A stretch of 64,000 bases of DNA. Origin: Streptomyces chartreusis NRRL 3882. Lineage in GTDB: Bacteria; Actinomycetota; Actinomycetes; Streptomycetales; Streptomycetaceae. The stretch's first letter is position 1. Each line of letters begins with the position of its first letter. Where the stretch lies: assembly GCF_900236475.1 (NCBI RefSeq), contig NZ_LT963352.1:6824001-6888000 (forward strand). The letters are read 5' to 3'. Under the pieces are notes generated by a model. It made no database searches and was not told the DNA's origin. It was given only the letters and a program-made list of their open reading frames with translations. A program made the position numbers and the translations under genes. Below are positions 52,926-62,538 of this stretch, piece by piece.

Positions 52926-54445
52926 GGCCGGCGCCAGCTCCGTCCGTGTCGCTCGAGCATTTCGTCCGCCTCGACGGGCCCCCAGGTACCGGCCGGGTAC
53001 TGGGCGGGCTTGCCGTTCGTGTCCCAGTACTCCTCGATCGGGTCGAGGATCTTCCAGGACAGCTCGACCTCCTCGGTACGCGGGAAGAGGTTCGAGTCTC
53101 CGAGGAGGACGTCCAGGATGAGACGCTCGTACGCCTCCGGGCTGGACTCCGTGAAGGACTCGCCGTACGCGAAGTCCATCGACACGTCCCGGATCTCCAT
53201 CGACGTGCCGGGCACCTTCGAGCCGAAGCGGACCGTGACGCCCTCGTCCGGCTGGACGCGGATGACGATCGCGTTGGAGCCCAGCTCCTCGGTGGCCGTC
53301 GTGTCGAAGGGGGAGTGCGGGGCCCGCTGGAAGACGACCGCGATCTCCGTGACGCGGCGGCCCAGGCGCTTGCCGGTGCGCAGGTAGAAGGGGACGCCCG
53401 CCCAGCGGCGGTTGTCGATCTCCAGTTTGATCGCGGCGTAGGTGTCGGTCTTCGAGGAGGCGTCGATGCCGTCCTCCTCCAGATAGCCGCGCACCTTCGT
53501 GCCGCCCTGCCACCCGGCCGCGTACTGGGCGCGCACGGTGTCCCGGCCCATGTCCTTGGGCAGCTTCACGGCGCCGAGCACCTTGGTCTTCTCGGCGGCC
53601 AGCGCGTCCGCGTCGAAGGAGGCCGGTTCCTCCATGGCGGTGAGCGCCAGGAGCTGGAGCAGGTGGTTCTGGATGACGTCACGGGCGGCGCCGATGCCGT
53701 CGTAGTACCCGGCCCGGCCGCCGATGCCGATGTCCTCGGCCATGGTGATCTGCACGTGGTCCACCAGGGACCGGTTCCAGATCGGCTCGAACATCGTGTT
53801 GGCGAAGCGCAGCGCCAGGATGTTCTGGACGGTCTCCTTGCCCAGGTAGTGGTCGATGCGGAAGACCTGGTCCGGGGCGAAGACCTCGTGGACGACCTTG
53901 TTGAGCTCCTCCGCCGACTTCAGGTCGTGCCCGAAGGGCTTCTCGATGACCGCGCGTCGCCAGGAGCCGCCCTTCTGTTCGGCCAGCCCGTGCTTCTTCA
54001 GCTGCTGGATGACCACCGGGAAGGACTTCGGCGGCACGGACAGGTAGAAGGCGAAGTTGCCGCCCGTGCCCTGCGCCTTGTCCAGCTCCTCGATCGTGGA
54101 GCGCAGCCGCTCGAACGCGTCGTCGTCGTCGAAGGTGCCCTGCACGAAGCGCATGCCCTGGATGAGCTGCTGCCAGACCTCTTCGCGGAAGGGCGTGCGG
54201 GCGTGCTCCTTGACCGCGTCGTGGACCTCCTGGGCGAAGTCCTCGTGCGCCCACTCGCGGCGCGCGAAGCCCACCAGCGAGAAGCCCGGCGGCAGCAGAC
54301 CCCGGTTGGCGAGGTCGTACACGGCGGGCATGAGCTTCTTGCGGGACAGGTCGCCCGTGACGCCGAAGATGACCAGGCCCGACGGCCCCGCGATACGCGG
54401 GAGCCGTCGGTCCGCGGGGTCACGCAGCGGGTTGCTGCTCGACAC
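52922..54445 (-). CDS. zwf: Glucose-6-phosphate 1-dehydrogenase
   Basis: A 507-residue enzyme that makes NADPH and 6-phosphogluconolactone. GTG 54445 has GGAGGG 8 nt upstream. The dinucleotide fold reads LVIFGVTGDLSRKKLMPAVYDLA, the substrate block EKPFGHDLKSAEELN leads to RIDHYLGKETVQN with the catalytic Lys and His, and IQNHLLQLLAL and YLRTGKRL follow. It lies 4 nt after tal and is coupled to opcA by ATGA. Confidence 0.98.
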   Translation of the reverse strand: MSSSNPLRDPADRRLPRIAGPSGLVIFGVTGDLSRKKLMPAVYDLANRGLLPPGFSLVGFARREWAHEDFAQEVHDAVKEHARTPFREEVWQQLIQGMRFVQGTFDDDDAFERLRSTIEELDKAQGTGGNFAFYLSVPPKSFPVVIQQLKKHGLAEQKGGSWRRAVIEKPFGHDLKSAEELNKVVHEVFAPDQVFRIDHYLGKETVQNILALRFANTMFEPIWNRSLVDHVQITMAEDIGIGGRAGYYDGIGAARDVIQNHLLQLLALTAMEEPASFDADALAAEKTKVLGAVKLPKDMGRDTVRAQYAAGWQGGTKVRGYLEEDGIDASSKTDTYAAIKLEIDNRRWAGVPFYLRTGKRLGRRVTEIAVVFQRAPHSPFDTTATEELGSNAIVIRVQPDEGVTVRFGSKVPGTSMEIRDVSMDFAYGESFTESSPEAYERLILDVLLGDSNLFPRTEEVELSWKILDPIEEYWDTNGKPAQYPAGTWGPVEADEMLERHGRSWRRP

Positions 54446-54449
54446 CTGT

Positions 54450-55568
54450 TCAGCCCTCCGAAGGGGCGAGGCGCTGAAGCTCGGCCTCGGTCGACTTCAG
54501 CAGGTCGGTCCAGGACGCCTCGAACTTCTCGACGCCCTCGTCCTCCAGCAGCTGGACCACGTCGTCGTACTTGATCCCGAGCTGCTCGACCGCGTCGAGG
54601 TCGGCCCGGGCCTGCTCGTACGTGCCGGCGACGGTGTTGCCGGTGATCTCGCCGTGGTCCTCGGTGGCGTACAGGGTCGCCTCCGGCATGGTGTTCACCG
54701 TGTTCGGCGCGACCAGCTCGGTGACGTACATCGTGTCCTGGTACGCCTTGTCCTTCACGCCGGTGGAGGCCCACAGCGGACGCTGCTTGTTGGCGCCCTC
54801 ACGCTCCAGCGCGTTCCAGCGGTCCGAGGAGAAGACCTCCTCGTAGGCCTGGTAGGCGAGACGGGCGTTGGCGATGGCGGCCTTGCCGCGCAGCGCCTTG
54901 GCCTCGTCGGTGCCCAGCGCGTCGATCCGCTTGTCGACCTCCGTGTCGACGCGCGAGACGAAGAAGGAGGCCACCGAGTGGATCTGGGACAGGTCCAGGC
55001 CCTTGGCCTTCGCCTTCTCCAGACCGGCCAGGTAGGCGTCCATCACCTCGCGGTAGCGCTCCAGCGAGAAGATCAGCGTGACGTTGACGCTGATGCCATT
55101 GCCGATCGTCTCGGTGATCGCCGGGATGCCCGCCTTGGTGGCCGGGATCTTGATGAGCGTGTTGGGCCGGTCCACCAGCCAGGCCAGCTGGCGGGCCTCG
55201 GCGACCGTCGCCTTGGTGTTGTGCGCGAGCCGCGGATCGACCTCGATCGAGACCCGGCCGTCCTGGCCGCCGGTGGCGTCGAAGACCGGGCGCAGGATGT
55301 CGGCGGCGTCGCGGACGTCCGCCGTGGTGATCATGCGGATGGCCTCTTCGACGGTGACCTTGCGGGCGGCGAGGTCGGAGAGCTGCTGGTCGTAGCCGTC
55401 GCCCTCGGAGATCGCCTTCTGGAAGATCGTCGGGTTGGTCGTGACGCCCACGACGTGCTGCTGGTCGAGCAGCTCGGCGAGGTTGCCGGACGTGATCCGC
55501 TTGCGCGACAGGTCGTCCAGCCAGATCGCGACGCCTTCCTCGGAGAGGCGCTTGAGTGCGTCTGTCAT
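54450..55568 (-). CDS. tal: Transaldolase
   Basis: A 372-residue enzyme that moves a dihydroxyacetone unit between sugar phosphates. ATG 55568 has GGAGATGGAA upstream. Marks: VGVTTNPTIFQKAISEG, RVSIEVDPRLAHNT, the Schiff-base Lys in LIKIPATKAGIPAI, and NVTLIFSLERYREVMDAY. The length fits the actinobacterial TalB-like type without a fused isomerase. It lies 34 nt after tkt in the same operon. Confidence 0.97.
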   Translation of the reverse strand: MTDALKRLSEEGVAIWLDDLSRKRITSGNLAELLDQQHVVGVTTNPTIFQKAISEGDGYDQQLSDLAARKVTVEEAIRMITTADVRDAADILRPVFDATGGQDGRVSIEVDPRLAHNTKATVAEARQLAWLVDRPNTLIKIPATKAGIPAITETIGNGISVNVTLIFSLERYREVMDAYLAGLEKAKAKGLDLSQIHSVASFFVSRVDTEVDKRIDALGTDEAKALRGKAAIANARLAYQAYEEVFSSDRWNALEREGANKQRPLWASTGVKDKAYQDTMYVTELVAPNTVNTMPEATLYATEDHGEITGNTVAGTYEQARADLDAVEQLGIKYDDVVQLLEDEGVEKFEASWTDLLKSTEAELQRLAPSEG

Positions 55569-55602
55569 GGAAATTCCATCTCCTACGTGTCGTATATGAG
55601 CG

Positions 55603-57690
55603 TCAGCGCTGAGCTGCGGCGATCGATTCCCGCGCGGCGGCGGCAACGTTCTCGGCAGTGAAGCCGAACTCACGGAAAAGGACCTTGCCGTCGGCCGAAG
55701 CACCGAAGTGCTCCAGGGAAACGATGCGGCCGGCGTCCCCGACGTACTTGTGCCACGTCAGGCCGACCCCGGCCTCCACCGCGACACGAGCCTTGACGGA
55801 CGGCGGCAGAACGCTGTCCCGGTACCCCTGGTCCTGCTGCTCGAACCACTCCACCGACGGCATGGACACCACACGGGTGGGCACGCCGGCGCCCTGGAGC
55901 TGCTCGCGCGCCTCGACGGCGACGTGCACCTCGGAGCCGGTGGCGATGAGGATGACCTCGGGCTCGCCGCCGTCGGCCTCGAACAGGACGTAGCCGCCCT
56001 TGGCGGCATCGTCGTTGGGCTCGTACGTCGGCACGCCCTGACGGGTCAGCGCCAGACCGTGCGGCTGGCCCTTGCCGAACTCCTTCGTCCAGCGACGGAG
56101 GATCTCGCGCCAGGCGATGGCGGTCTCGTTGGCGTCCGCCGGCCGCACGATGTTCAGGCCCGGGATGGCGCGCAGCGACGCCAGGTGCTCGACCGGCTGG
56201 TGGGTCGGGCCGTCCTCGCCCAGGCCGATGGAGTCGTGCGTCCACACGTACGTCACCGGCAGGTGCATCAGCGCCGACAGCCGCACCGCGTTGCGCATGT
56301 AGTCGGAGAAGACCAGGAACGTGCCGCCGTAGATCCGGGTGTTGCCGTGCAGCGCGATGCCGTTCATCTCGGCGGCCATCGCGTGCTCGCGGATGCCGAA
56401 GTGGATCGTGCGGCCGTACGGGTCCGCCTCCGGCAGCGGGTTGTCCGCCGGGAGGAAGGAGCTGGTCTTGTCGATCGTGGTGTTGTTGGAGCCGGCCAGG
56501 TCGGCAGAGCCGCCCCACAGCTCCGGGATCACCGCGCCGAGCGCCTGGAGGACCTTGCCCGAGGCGGCACGCGTGGCCACGCCCTTGCCGACCTCGAAGA
56601 CCGGGATCTTCTCCTCCCAGCCGGTGGGCAGCTCACCCTTGGCGACCCGGTCGTACTCCGCGGCGCGCTCGGGGTTGTTGTCCCGCCACTGCTGGTACGC
56701 CTTCTCCCACACCGCGCGGGCCGCCTGGCCCCGCTCCAGCGCCTTGCGGGTGTGCGTGATGACCTCGTCGGCCACCTCGAAGCTCTGCTCGGGGTCGAAG
56801 CCCAGCACCCGCTTGGTCGCGGCGACCTCGTCCTCGCCCAGCGCCGAGCCGTGCGCGGCCTCGGTGTTCTGCGCGTTCGGGGCCGGCCAGGCGATGATCG
56901 AGCGCATCGCGATGAACGACGGCTTGTCCGTGACGGTCTTGGCCTTCTGGATCGCCTCGTAGATCGCGGCGGGGTCCAGGTCGCCGTTCTCCTGCGGCTG
57001 CACCCGCTGCACGTGCCAGCCGTACGCCTCGTACCGCTTGACGGTGTCCTCGGACACGGCCGTCTCGGTGTCGCCCTCGATCGAGATGTGGTTGTCGTCC
57101 CACAGCAGGATCAGGTTGCCGAGCTTCTGGTGGCCCGCCAGGGACGAGGCCTCGGAGGAGATGCCCTCCTGGAGGCAGCCGTCACCGGCGATGCAGTAGA
57201 TGAAGTGGTCGAAGGGCGATTCGCCCTCGGGGGCCTCCGGGTCGAACAGACCGCGCTCGTAGCGGGCGGCCATCGCCATGCCCACCGCGTTCGCGACACC
57301 CTGCCCGAGCGGGCCGGTCGTCGTCTCCACACCGGTCGTGTGCCCGTACTCGGGGTGGCCCGGGGTCTTCGATCCCCAGGTGCGGAAGGACTTCAGGTCG
57401 TCCAGCTCCAGGCCGAAACCGGCCAGGTACAGCTGGGTGTAGAGGGTCAGGGACGAGTGGCCGGCGGACAGCACGAAGCGGTCCCGCCCGACCCAGTCGG
57501 CATCCGCCGGGTCGTGCCGCATCACCTTCTGGAAGAGGGTGTAGGCGGCAGGCGCCAGGCTCATCGCCGTACCCGGATGGCCGTTACCGACCTTCTGTAC
57601 GGCATCGGCGGCCAGGACACGCGCGGTGTCGACGGCCCGCTGGTCCAACTCGGTCCACTCGAGGTCTGTGGTGGTCGGCTTGGTGCTCAC
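55603..57690 (-). CDS. tkt: Transketolase
   Basis: A 695-residue thiamin diphosphate enzyme of the non-oxidative pentose phosphate branch. GTG 57690 (STKPTTTDLEWTELD); AGGAG lies 12-13 nt upstream. The cofactor motif is IAGDGCLQEGISSEASSLAG with the later N in DDNHISIEGDTE. GHPGTAMSLAPAAYTLFQ, HTTGVETTTGPLGQG, FGIREHAMAAEMNG and DSIGLGEDGPTHQPVEHLAS are diagnostic. It is the first gene of the pentose phosphate operon, divergent from ctaB. Confidence 0.98.
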   Translation of the reverse strand: MSTKPTTTDLEWTELDQRAVDTARVLAADAVQKVGNGHPGTAMSLAPAAYTLFQKVMRHDPADADWVGRDRFVLSAGHSSLTLYTQLYLAGFGLELDDLKSFRTWGSKTPGHPEYGHTTGVETTTGPLGQGVANAVGMAMAARYERGLFDPEAPEGESPFDHFIYCIAGDGCLQEGISSEASSLAGHQKLGNLILLWDDNHISIEGDTETAVSEDTVKRYEAYGWHVQRVQPQENGDLDPAAIYEAIQKAKTVTDKPSFIAMRSIIAWPAPNAQNTEAAHGSALGEDEVAATKRVLGFDPEQSFEVADEVITHTRKALERGQAARAVWEKAYQQWRDNNPERAAEYDRVAKGELPTGWEEKIPVFEVGKGVATRAASGKVLQALGAVIPELWGGSADLAGSNNTTIDKTSSFLPADNPLPEADPYGRTIHFGIREHAMAAEMNGIALHGNTRIYGGTFLVFSDYMRNAVRLSALMHLPVTYVWTHDSIGLGEDGPTHQPVEHLASLRAIPGLNIVRPADANETAIAWREILRRWTKEFGKGQPHGLALTRQGVPTYEPNDDAAKGGYVLFEADGGEPEVILIATGSEVHVAVEAREQLQGAGVPTRVVSMPSVEWFEQQDQGYRDSVLPPSVKARVAVEAGVGLTWHKYVGDAGRIVSLEHFGASADGKVLFREFGFTAENVAAAARESIAAAQR

Positions 57691-58042
57691 CCTGGGTCAG
57701 GGCTCCTCTCACAAGTCGGATGCCGGTGTATCGGGGCGCCCACCGGCCGCAGTCGAGCCTACCCCCGTGGGACGTGCGTTCTTTCGAGTCCGTCCAGAGT
57801 GCCGGGAGTCGTTTCGATCCGCCTCCTGACTGGGCCGTATCCCATTCGGCAAGTGAATACGGAGCCGCTCATCCGGGTGCTCAATCGAGCTTCCGCGCGC
57901 CCTTCGGAAGCCGCCCTCCAACACGACCCGACCCCCGCGAATGTCCGACTCTGGGCAACGTCTAAAGTGGCGTGGTACGCGCGAGCCTTTACCGGGACTT
58001 CACACGGGTGAGGCTTGCTGGGATGTCTCTGTAGGGGTGTGC
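57691..58042. other. Divergent intergenic region between tkt and ctaB, 352 bp
   Basis: No gene is supported here. It must hold the promoters of the pentose phosphate operon and of ctaB. I see a TAAAGT hexamer near 57963 that could be a ctaB -10, but no convincing -35. Composition is slightly more AT-rich than the flanks. Confidence 0.55.
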
Positions 58043-58990
58043 GTGACGGCCGTTGAATCCCGTCCAGCGGGGATGATCGGGACGGACCAGAGCCCGGCCC
58101 ACCGGCCGTTCGGGGCCCGTGTCAAGGCGTTCGTGGCTCTCACCAAGCCGCGGATCATCGAGCTGCTCCTGATCACCACCGTCCCGGTGATGTTCCTGGC
58201 GCAGCAGGGCGTGCCCGACCTGTCGCTGGTGCTGCTGACCTGCGTCGGCGGCTACATGTCCGCGGGCGGCGCCAACGCCCTCAACATGTACATCGACCGC
58301 GACATCGACGCCCTGATGGACCGCACCTCGCAGCGGCCGCTGGTCACCGGCATGGTCAGCCCGCGCGAGTGCCTCGCCTTCGGCATCACCCTCGCCGTCG
58401 CCTCGACGCTGCTGTTCGGCCTCACCGTGAACTGGCTGAGCGCCTGGCTCTCCCTCGGCGCGCTCCTCTTCTACGTGGTCGTCTACACGATGATCCTCAA
58501 GCGCCGTACCTCGCAGAACATCGTGTGGGGCGGCATCGCCGGCTGCCTGCCCGTACTGATCGGCTGGTCCTCGGTCACGAACTCCATGTCGTGGGCGCCG
58601 GTCATCCTGTTCCTCGTGATGTTCTTCTGGACGCCGCCGCACTACTGGCCGCTGTCCATGAAGGTCAAGGAGGACTACGCGCGCGTGGGCGTCCCGATGC
58701 TGCCCGTGGTCGCCTCCAACAAGGTGGTCGCGAAGCAGATCGTGATCTACAGCTGGGTCATGGTCGCCGTCTCGCTCCTGCTGCAGCCGCTCGGCTACAC
58801 CGGGTGGTTCTACACGGCGGTCGCTCTGCTGGCGGGTGGCTTCTGGCTCTGGGAGGCGCACGGCCTGCAGAACCGCGCGAAGGCGGAGGTGACGGGCGCG
58901 AAGCTGAAGGAGATGCGCCTGTTCCACTGGTCGATCACCTATGTCTCGCTGCTGTTCGTGGCGGTCGCGGTCGACCCCTTCCTGCGCTGA
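58043..58990 (+). CDS. ctaB: Protoheme IX farnesyltransferase (heme O synthase)
   Basis: A 315-residue UbiA-type membrane prenyltransferase that adds a farnesyl group to heme B for cytochrome oxidase. GTG 58043 (VTAVESRPAG) has AGGGG upstream. The first Asp-rich motif is NMYIDRDIDALMDRTSQRP, the second loop has YTMILKRRTSQNIVWGGI, and FFWTPPHYWPLSMKVKEDY carries the second conserved motif. Nine or so hydrophobic segments are visible. ctaA, the next step, lies 1.7 kb away on the other strand. Confidence 0.97.
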   Translation: MTAVESRPAGMIGTDQSPAHRPFGARVKAFVALTKPRIIELLLITTVPVMFLAQQGVPDLSLVLLTCVGGYMSAGGANALNMYIDRDIDALMDRTSQRPLVTGMVSPRECLAFGITLAVASTLLFGLTVNWLSAWLSLGALLFYVVVYTMILKRRTSQNIVWGGIAGCLPVLIGWSSVTNSMSWAPVILFLVMFFWTPPHYWPLSMKVKEDYARVGVPMLPVVASNKVVAKQIVIYSWVMVAVSLLLQPLGYTGWFYTAVALLAGGFWLWEAHGLQNRAKAEVTGAKLKEMRLFHWSITYVSLLFVAVAVDPFLR

Positions 58991-59059
58991 CACAGCGCTG
59001 ACGTACGTCACAGGGCCCTGCTCTCGCCAGTCGATCTACTCGTGAGTAGCATCGCCACC

Positions 59060-59392
59060 ATGGCAGACACGCAGCAGGTTGACCCGAAGGCCGAGCGCAA
59101 GGCGGCCAAGCTCGCCAAGCAGATCAGCTCCTTCTCCAAGGCCCACGGCGGCGCCGAGGGCCAGGTCGCCTACCTCGGCGAACGCGGCGCCCGCATCGTC
59201 CTCGTGGGCGAGGACGGCAACTGGGGCGACCTGGTCGCCCCCTCTCACGAGATCGCCGAGAAGGCCGTGGAGAAGTCCGGCATCACCACCCACGAGTCCT
59301 TCGACGGCGAGTTCGCGGCCAAGGTGAAGACGGGCCGCTACGAGTGGAGCCGTATGGCCGGTATCCAGGTAGGCGGCCCCAAGAACGACTGA
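59060..59392 (+). CDS. Small conserved actinobacterial protein, function unknown
   Basis: A 110-residue protein; ATG 59060 (MADTQQVDPKAERKAA). It has a basic N-terminal helix (RKAAKLAKQISSFSKAHGG), then strand-rich sequence (GQVAYLGERGARIVLVGEDGNWGDLVAPSHEIAEKA) and ends YEWSRMAGIQVGGPKND. No known domain is recognised. Third-position GC is high. It stands alone after ctaB; a CTACTC-GT-GAGTAG palindrome (59036-59049) lies 10 nt before the start and could be its operator, and TGACGTACGTCA (58999-59010) a little earlier. Confidence 0.75.
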   Translation: MADTQQVDPKAERKAAKLAKQISSFSKAHGGAEGQVAYLGERGARIVLVGEDGNWGDLVAPSHEIAEKAVEKSGITTHESFDGEFAAKVKTGRYEWSRMAGIQVGGPKND

Positions 59393-59396
59393 CCTG

Positions 59397-59450
59397 GTTC
59401 TGGGGGCGCGGGGAACTGCGCGAGCAACCACATGCGGTCTGCACCCGCCG
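59397..59450. repeat. Possible dispersed Streptomyces repeat
   Basis: TTCTGGGGGCGCGGGGAACT and the next bases (GCGCGAGCAACCACA) resemble a short element I recall as scattered in many copies through Streptomyces intergenic DNA, often after stop codons. It includes a CGCG-GGGAACTG-CGCG hairpin. Not verified against a genome. Confidence 0.4.
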
Positions 59451-59545
59451 TACGGCACCGGCCACCCACCCCGGGACCGCGACCTCACACCCGGTTCACC
59501 CGTTAGGACCCTTGAGAGCAACAGGGTCCACACCGGGAGGCCCGG

Positions 59546-60652
59546 ATGATCGAAACGCCGTCACTGGTGGACCAGTACTGCCACGGAGTGCTGCGCACGG
59601 AGCTGGGCCTCGGCACCTTCGAGGCCCACCTCTCCCGCACGGAGGGCCCGCCCGCCCCCGGCACCACCCTCTTCGACACCCAGACCGGCTTCGCCGTGCG
59701 GCGCTGGTGCCCGCCCCTGCTCGGCCTGGAACCCCACTGCGCACCGGCCCGCTACCTGGCCCGCCGCCGCGAACTGGGTGTCCTGGAGTCCGCCCGCCGG
59801 CTCCTGCGCGGCAGCGGCATCACGACGTACCTGGTCGACACGGGCCTGCCCGGTGATCTGACCGAACCCGGCGAACTGGCCTCCGCTGGAGCCGCCGAGG
59901 CTCGCGAGATCGTCCGTCTGGAACTGCTCGCCGAGCAGGTCGCCGACACGTCCGGGACCGTCGAGTCCTTCCTCGCCAACCTCGCCGAGTCCGTGCACGC
60001 CGCCGCCGCGAACGCCGTCGCCTTCACCTCGGTCGCGGGCGTACGGCACGGCCTCGCGCTCGCGCCGGAGCCGCCGGGGCCGGGGGAGGTGCGGGGGGCC
60101 GTCGGACGCTGGCTCGCGGGGCGCGAGGTCGGCGGGGAGCTGAGCGACCCCGTACTGCTGCGGCACCTGCTGTGGAGCGCCGTCGCCTCCGGCCTGCCGC
60201 TCCAGCTGCACGCGGGGCTCGGCGCACCGGGTCTGCGGATCGACCGTACGGATCCGGTGCTGCTGACCGACTTCGTACGGGCCACGGCCGGGCTCGGCAC
60301 GGACCTCGTCCTGCTGCACGGCTACCCGTACCACCGGCACGCCGCCCACCTGGCCGGGGTCTTCCCGCACGTCTACGTCGACTCCGGCGCCGCCCTGGTC
60401 CGCACCGGCGCCCGCGCCGCGACCGTCCTCGCGGAGATCCTGGAGCTGGCCCCCTTCGGCAAGATCCTCTTCTCCACCGGCGCACAGGGACTGCCGGAGC
60501 TGCACGTCGTCGGCGCCCGGCTGTTCCGCGAGGCGCTCGGCCGGGTTCTCGGCACCTGGGTCGCCGAGGGCGCGTGGTCCCTGGCCGACGCACAGCGCGT
60601 GGCGGGGATGCTGGCGTCGGGCAACGCGCGCCGGGTGTACGGGCTCGACTAG
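59546..60652 (+). CDS. Amidohydrolase-like protein with altered metal ligands
   Basis: A 368-residue protein; ATG 59546 with GGGAGG 8 nt upstream. The fold follows the amidohydrolase_2/FluG group: VDQYCHGVL at the start, LRGSGITTYLVDTGLPGD, LPLQLHAGLGAPGLRID, LVLLHGYPYHRHAAHLAGV, PHVYVDSGAAL and FGKILFSTGAQGLPELHVVG. The first HxH is here Gln-Tyr-Cys-His, and the catalytic Asp expected after FST is Gly, so a normal metal hydrolase mechanism is doubtful. Glutamine synthetase-linked FluG relatives act on amides. It is monocistronic. Function not assigned. Confidence 0.8.
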   Translation: MIETPSLVDQYCHGVLRTELGLGTFEAHLSRTEGPPAPGTTLFDTQTGFAVRRWCPPLLGLEPHCAPARYLARRRELGVLESARRLLRGSGITTYLVDTGLPGDLTEPGELASAGAAEAREIVRLELLAEQVADTSGTVESFLANLAESVHAAAANAVAFTSVAGVRHGLALAPEPPGPGEVRGAVGRWLAGREVGGELSDPVLLRHLLWSAVASGLPLQLHAGLGAPGLRIDRTDPVLLTDFVRATAGLGTDLVLLHGYPYHRHAAHLAGVFPHVYVDSGAALVRTGARAATVLAEILELAPFGKILFSTGAQGLPELHVVGARLFREALGRVLGTWVAEGAWSLADAQRVAGMLASGNARRVYGLD

Positions 60653-60694
60653 AGGTCCGCGAGCCGCGGGGCCGGGGGGACTTGCGGACCCTCC

Positions 60695-61744
60695 CTAGGC
60701 CTGGGCCAGGGTCGCCTCGGCGGCGGGGCCGGGGACGTCGGCCACCACCTGCGGCCGTTCGCGCAGCGACAGCACCACCCGCAGTACCCAGATCCACATC
60801 ACGGCCGAGCCGAGCATGTGCAGGCCGACCAGGACCTCGGGCAGGTCCGTGAAGTACTGGACGTAGCCGATGACGCCCTGCGCGAGCAGGATCAGGAACA
60901 GTTCGCGGGTGCGGTGCAGCGGGGAGCGCGGCGCGTCGACCGCCTTGAGGACGAACCACAGGGCGAACGTCAGCGTCACCACGATCCACGCCAGCACGGC
61001 GTGCAGCTTGCTCACCGTCTCCCAGTCGACCGGCATCCGCTCGACCTCGCTGGAGTCGCCGGCGTGCGGGCCCGCGCCGGTGACCACCGTGCCGACCAGG
61101 ATGAGCAGCACGGCGGCGGCGACCAGGAACCACACCAGCTGCTGCACGGCCTTGCCGACCAGCGGGCGCGGCGGGGCGTCGCCCTCACGGGTGCGCTGCC
61201 ACATCACCGTGGCCACCGCGATGAGCGCGGACGTCGCCACGAAGTGCGCCGCGACCGTGTAGGGGTTGAGCCCGACCAGCACCACGATGCCGCCGAGCAC
61301 CGCGTTGCTCATCACGATCCAGAACTGGGCCCAGCCCAGCCGGGTCAGGCTGCGCCGGTACGGCTTCTGGGAGCGCGCGGCGATGATCGCCCAGCCGACG
61401 GCGGCGCACAGCACGTACGTCAGCATGCGGTTGCCGAACTCGATGGCGCCGTGGAAGCCCATCTCGCTGGTGGCGGTGAGCGAGTCGTCGGTGCACTTGG
61501 GCCAGGTCGGGCAGCCGAGGCCCGAGCCGGTCAGCCGTACGGCTCCGCCGGTGACCACGATGAGCACCGACATGACGATGGCGGAGAGGGCCGCGCGCTG
61601 GACCGTCCGGGTTTCCGGGGTCCAGCGCTCGGCGATGAAGGCGAGCGGGTTGCGCAGGGCCGCCCTGGCGTCGGCGCGGGTCACTTTTGGCACGCGACCC
61701 ATCGTAGGACGCCGCTTGTGCACGCTTTCACGAGGGTCCGTCAT
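60695..61744 (-). CDS. ctaA: Heme A synthase (CtaA/Cox15)
   Basis: A 349-residue membrane protein that oxidises heme O to heme A. ATG 61744 (MTDPRESVHKRRP) has GGGAG 8 nt upstream; shorter starts at 61702 or 61693 are possible. Eight hydrophobic segments form two four-helix halves, with VVTGGAVRLTGSGLGCPTWP and the Cys pair in CPTWPKC, heme His residues in GFHGAIEFGNRM, TVAAHFVATSAL, SKLHAVLAWIVV and VGLHMLGSAVMW. It lies 17 nt after the ABC permease gene, so it is in the same transcript. Confidence 0.96.
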   Translation of the reverse strand: MTDPRESVHKRRPTMGRVPKVTRADARAALRNPLAFIAERWTPETRTVQRAALSAIVMSVLIVVTGGAVRLTGSGLGCPTWPKCTDDSLTATSEMGFHGAIEFGNRMLTYVLCAAVGWAIIAARSQKPYRRSLTRLGWAQFWIVMSNAVLGGIVVLVGLNPYTVAAHFVATSALIAVATVMWQRTREGDAPPRPLVGKAVQQLVWFLVAAAVLLILVGTVVTGAGPHAGDSSEVERMPVDWETVSKLHAVLAWIVVTLTFALWFVLKAVDAPRSPLHRTRELFLILLAQGVIGYVQYFTDLPEVLVGLHMLGSAVMWIWVLRVVLSLRERPQVVADVPGPAAEATLAQA

Positions 61745-61761
61745 GGCCTTGCTCCCAGCGC

Positions 61762-62538
61762 TCATTCCCAGCGGAAGAGCCGTCCGGCCGCCGCCAGCCC
61801 GACGACCGCCCAGACGGCGAGGATCCCCAGCTCGGCCCAGGGCATCCCGGCCCCCTGCCGGAGCACGTCCCGCAGGCCGTCGGACAGGGCCGAGATGGGC
61901 AGCAGGCCCAGCACGTCCTGCGCGGCGGGGGGAAACTTGTCGAGCGGCACGATGACCCCACCGCCGACGAGCAGCAGCAGGAACACCAGGTTGGCGGCGG
62001 CGAGCGTCGCCTCGGCCTTCAGCGTCCCGGCCATCAGCAGGCCGAGGCCCGAGAAGGCCGCCGTACCGAGGACCAGGAGCAGCAGCACGGCGAACGGGTT
62101 GCCGTGCGGCGACCAGCCGAGCGCGAAGGCGATCACCGTCAGCAGGACCACCTGGAGCACCTCGGTGACCAGCACGGACAGTGTCTTCGCCGTCATCAGG
62201 CCCCAGCGCGGCAGGGGCGAGGAGGCGAGCCGCTTCAGCACGCCGTAGCGGCGCTCGAAGCCGGTCGCGATCGCCTGCCCGGTGAACGCGGTCGACATCA
62301 CCGCGAGCGCGAGGATGCCGGGGGCCAGGAAGTCGACCGCCTCGCCGGCGCCCGTGTCGACGATGTCCACGGTGCTGAAGAGCACCAGGAGCAGGGTCGG
62401 GATGACGACGGTGAGCAGCAGTTGCTCGCCGTTGCGCAGCAGCATCTTCGTCTCGAGCGCGGCCTGGGCCGCGATCATGCGGGGCAGGGGCGCCGCGCCG
62501 GGCTTCGGCGTGTACATCCCGGTGCCGGTGGCGGTCAC
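61762..62538 (-). CDS. ABC-2 type transporter permease
   Basis: A 258-residue membrane protein. GTG 62538 overlaps the ATPase stop (GTGA) and gives VTATGTGMYTPKPGAAP. Six hydrophobic segments are visible, with the ABC-2 marks FLAPGILALAVMSTAFTGQAIA, RYGVLKRLASSPLPRW and the loop LDKFPPAAQDVLGLLPISALSDGLRDVL. It pairs with the ATPase as an exporter, often of drugs or lipids. The order acetyltransferase-ATPase-permease-ctaA may reflect read-through. Confidence 0.92.
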   Translation of the reverse strand: MTATGTGMYTPKPGAAPLPRMIAAQAALETKMLLRNGEQLLLTVVIPTLLLVLFSTVDIVDTGAGEAVDFLAPGILALAVMSTAFTGQAIATGFERRYGVLKRLASSPLPRWGLMTAKTLSVLVTEVLQVVLLTVIAFALGWSPHGNPFAVLLLLVLGTAAFSGLGLLMAGTLKAEATLAAANLVFLLLLVGGGVIVPLDKFPPAAQDVLGLLPISALSDGLRDVLRQGAGMPWAELGILAVWAVVGLAAAGRLFRWE

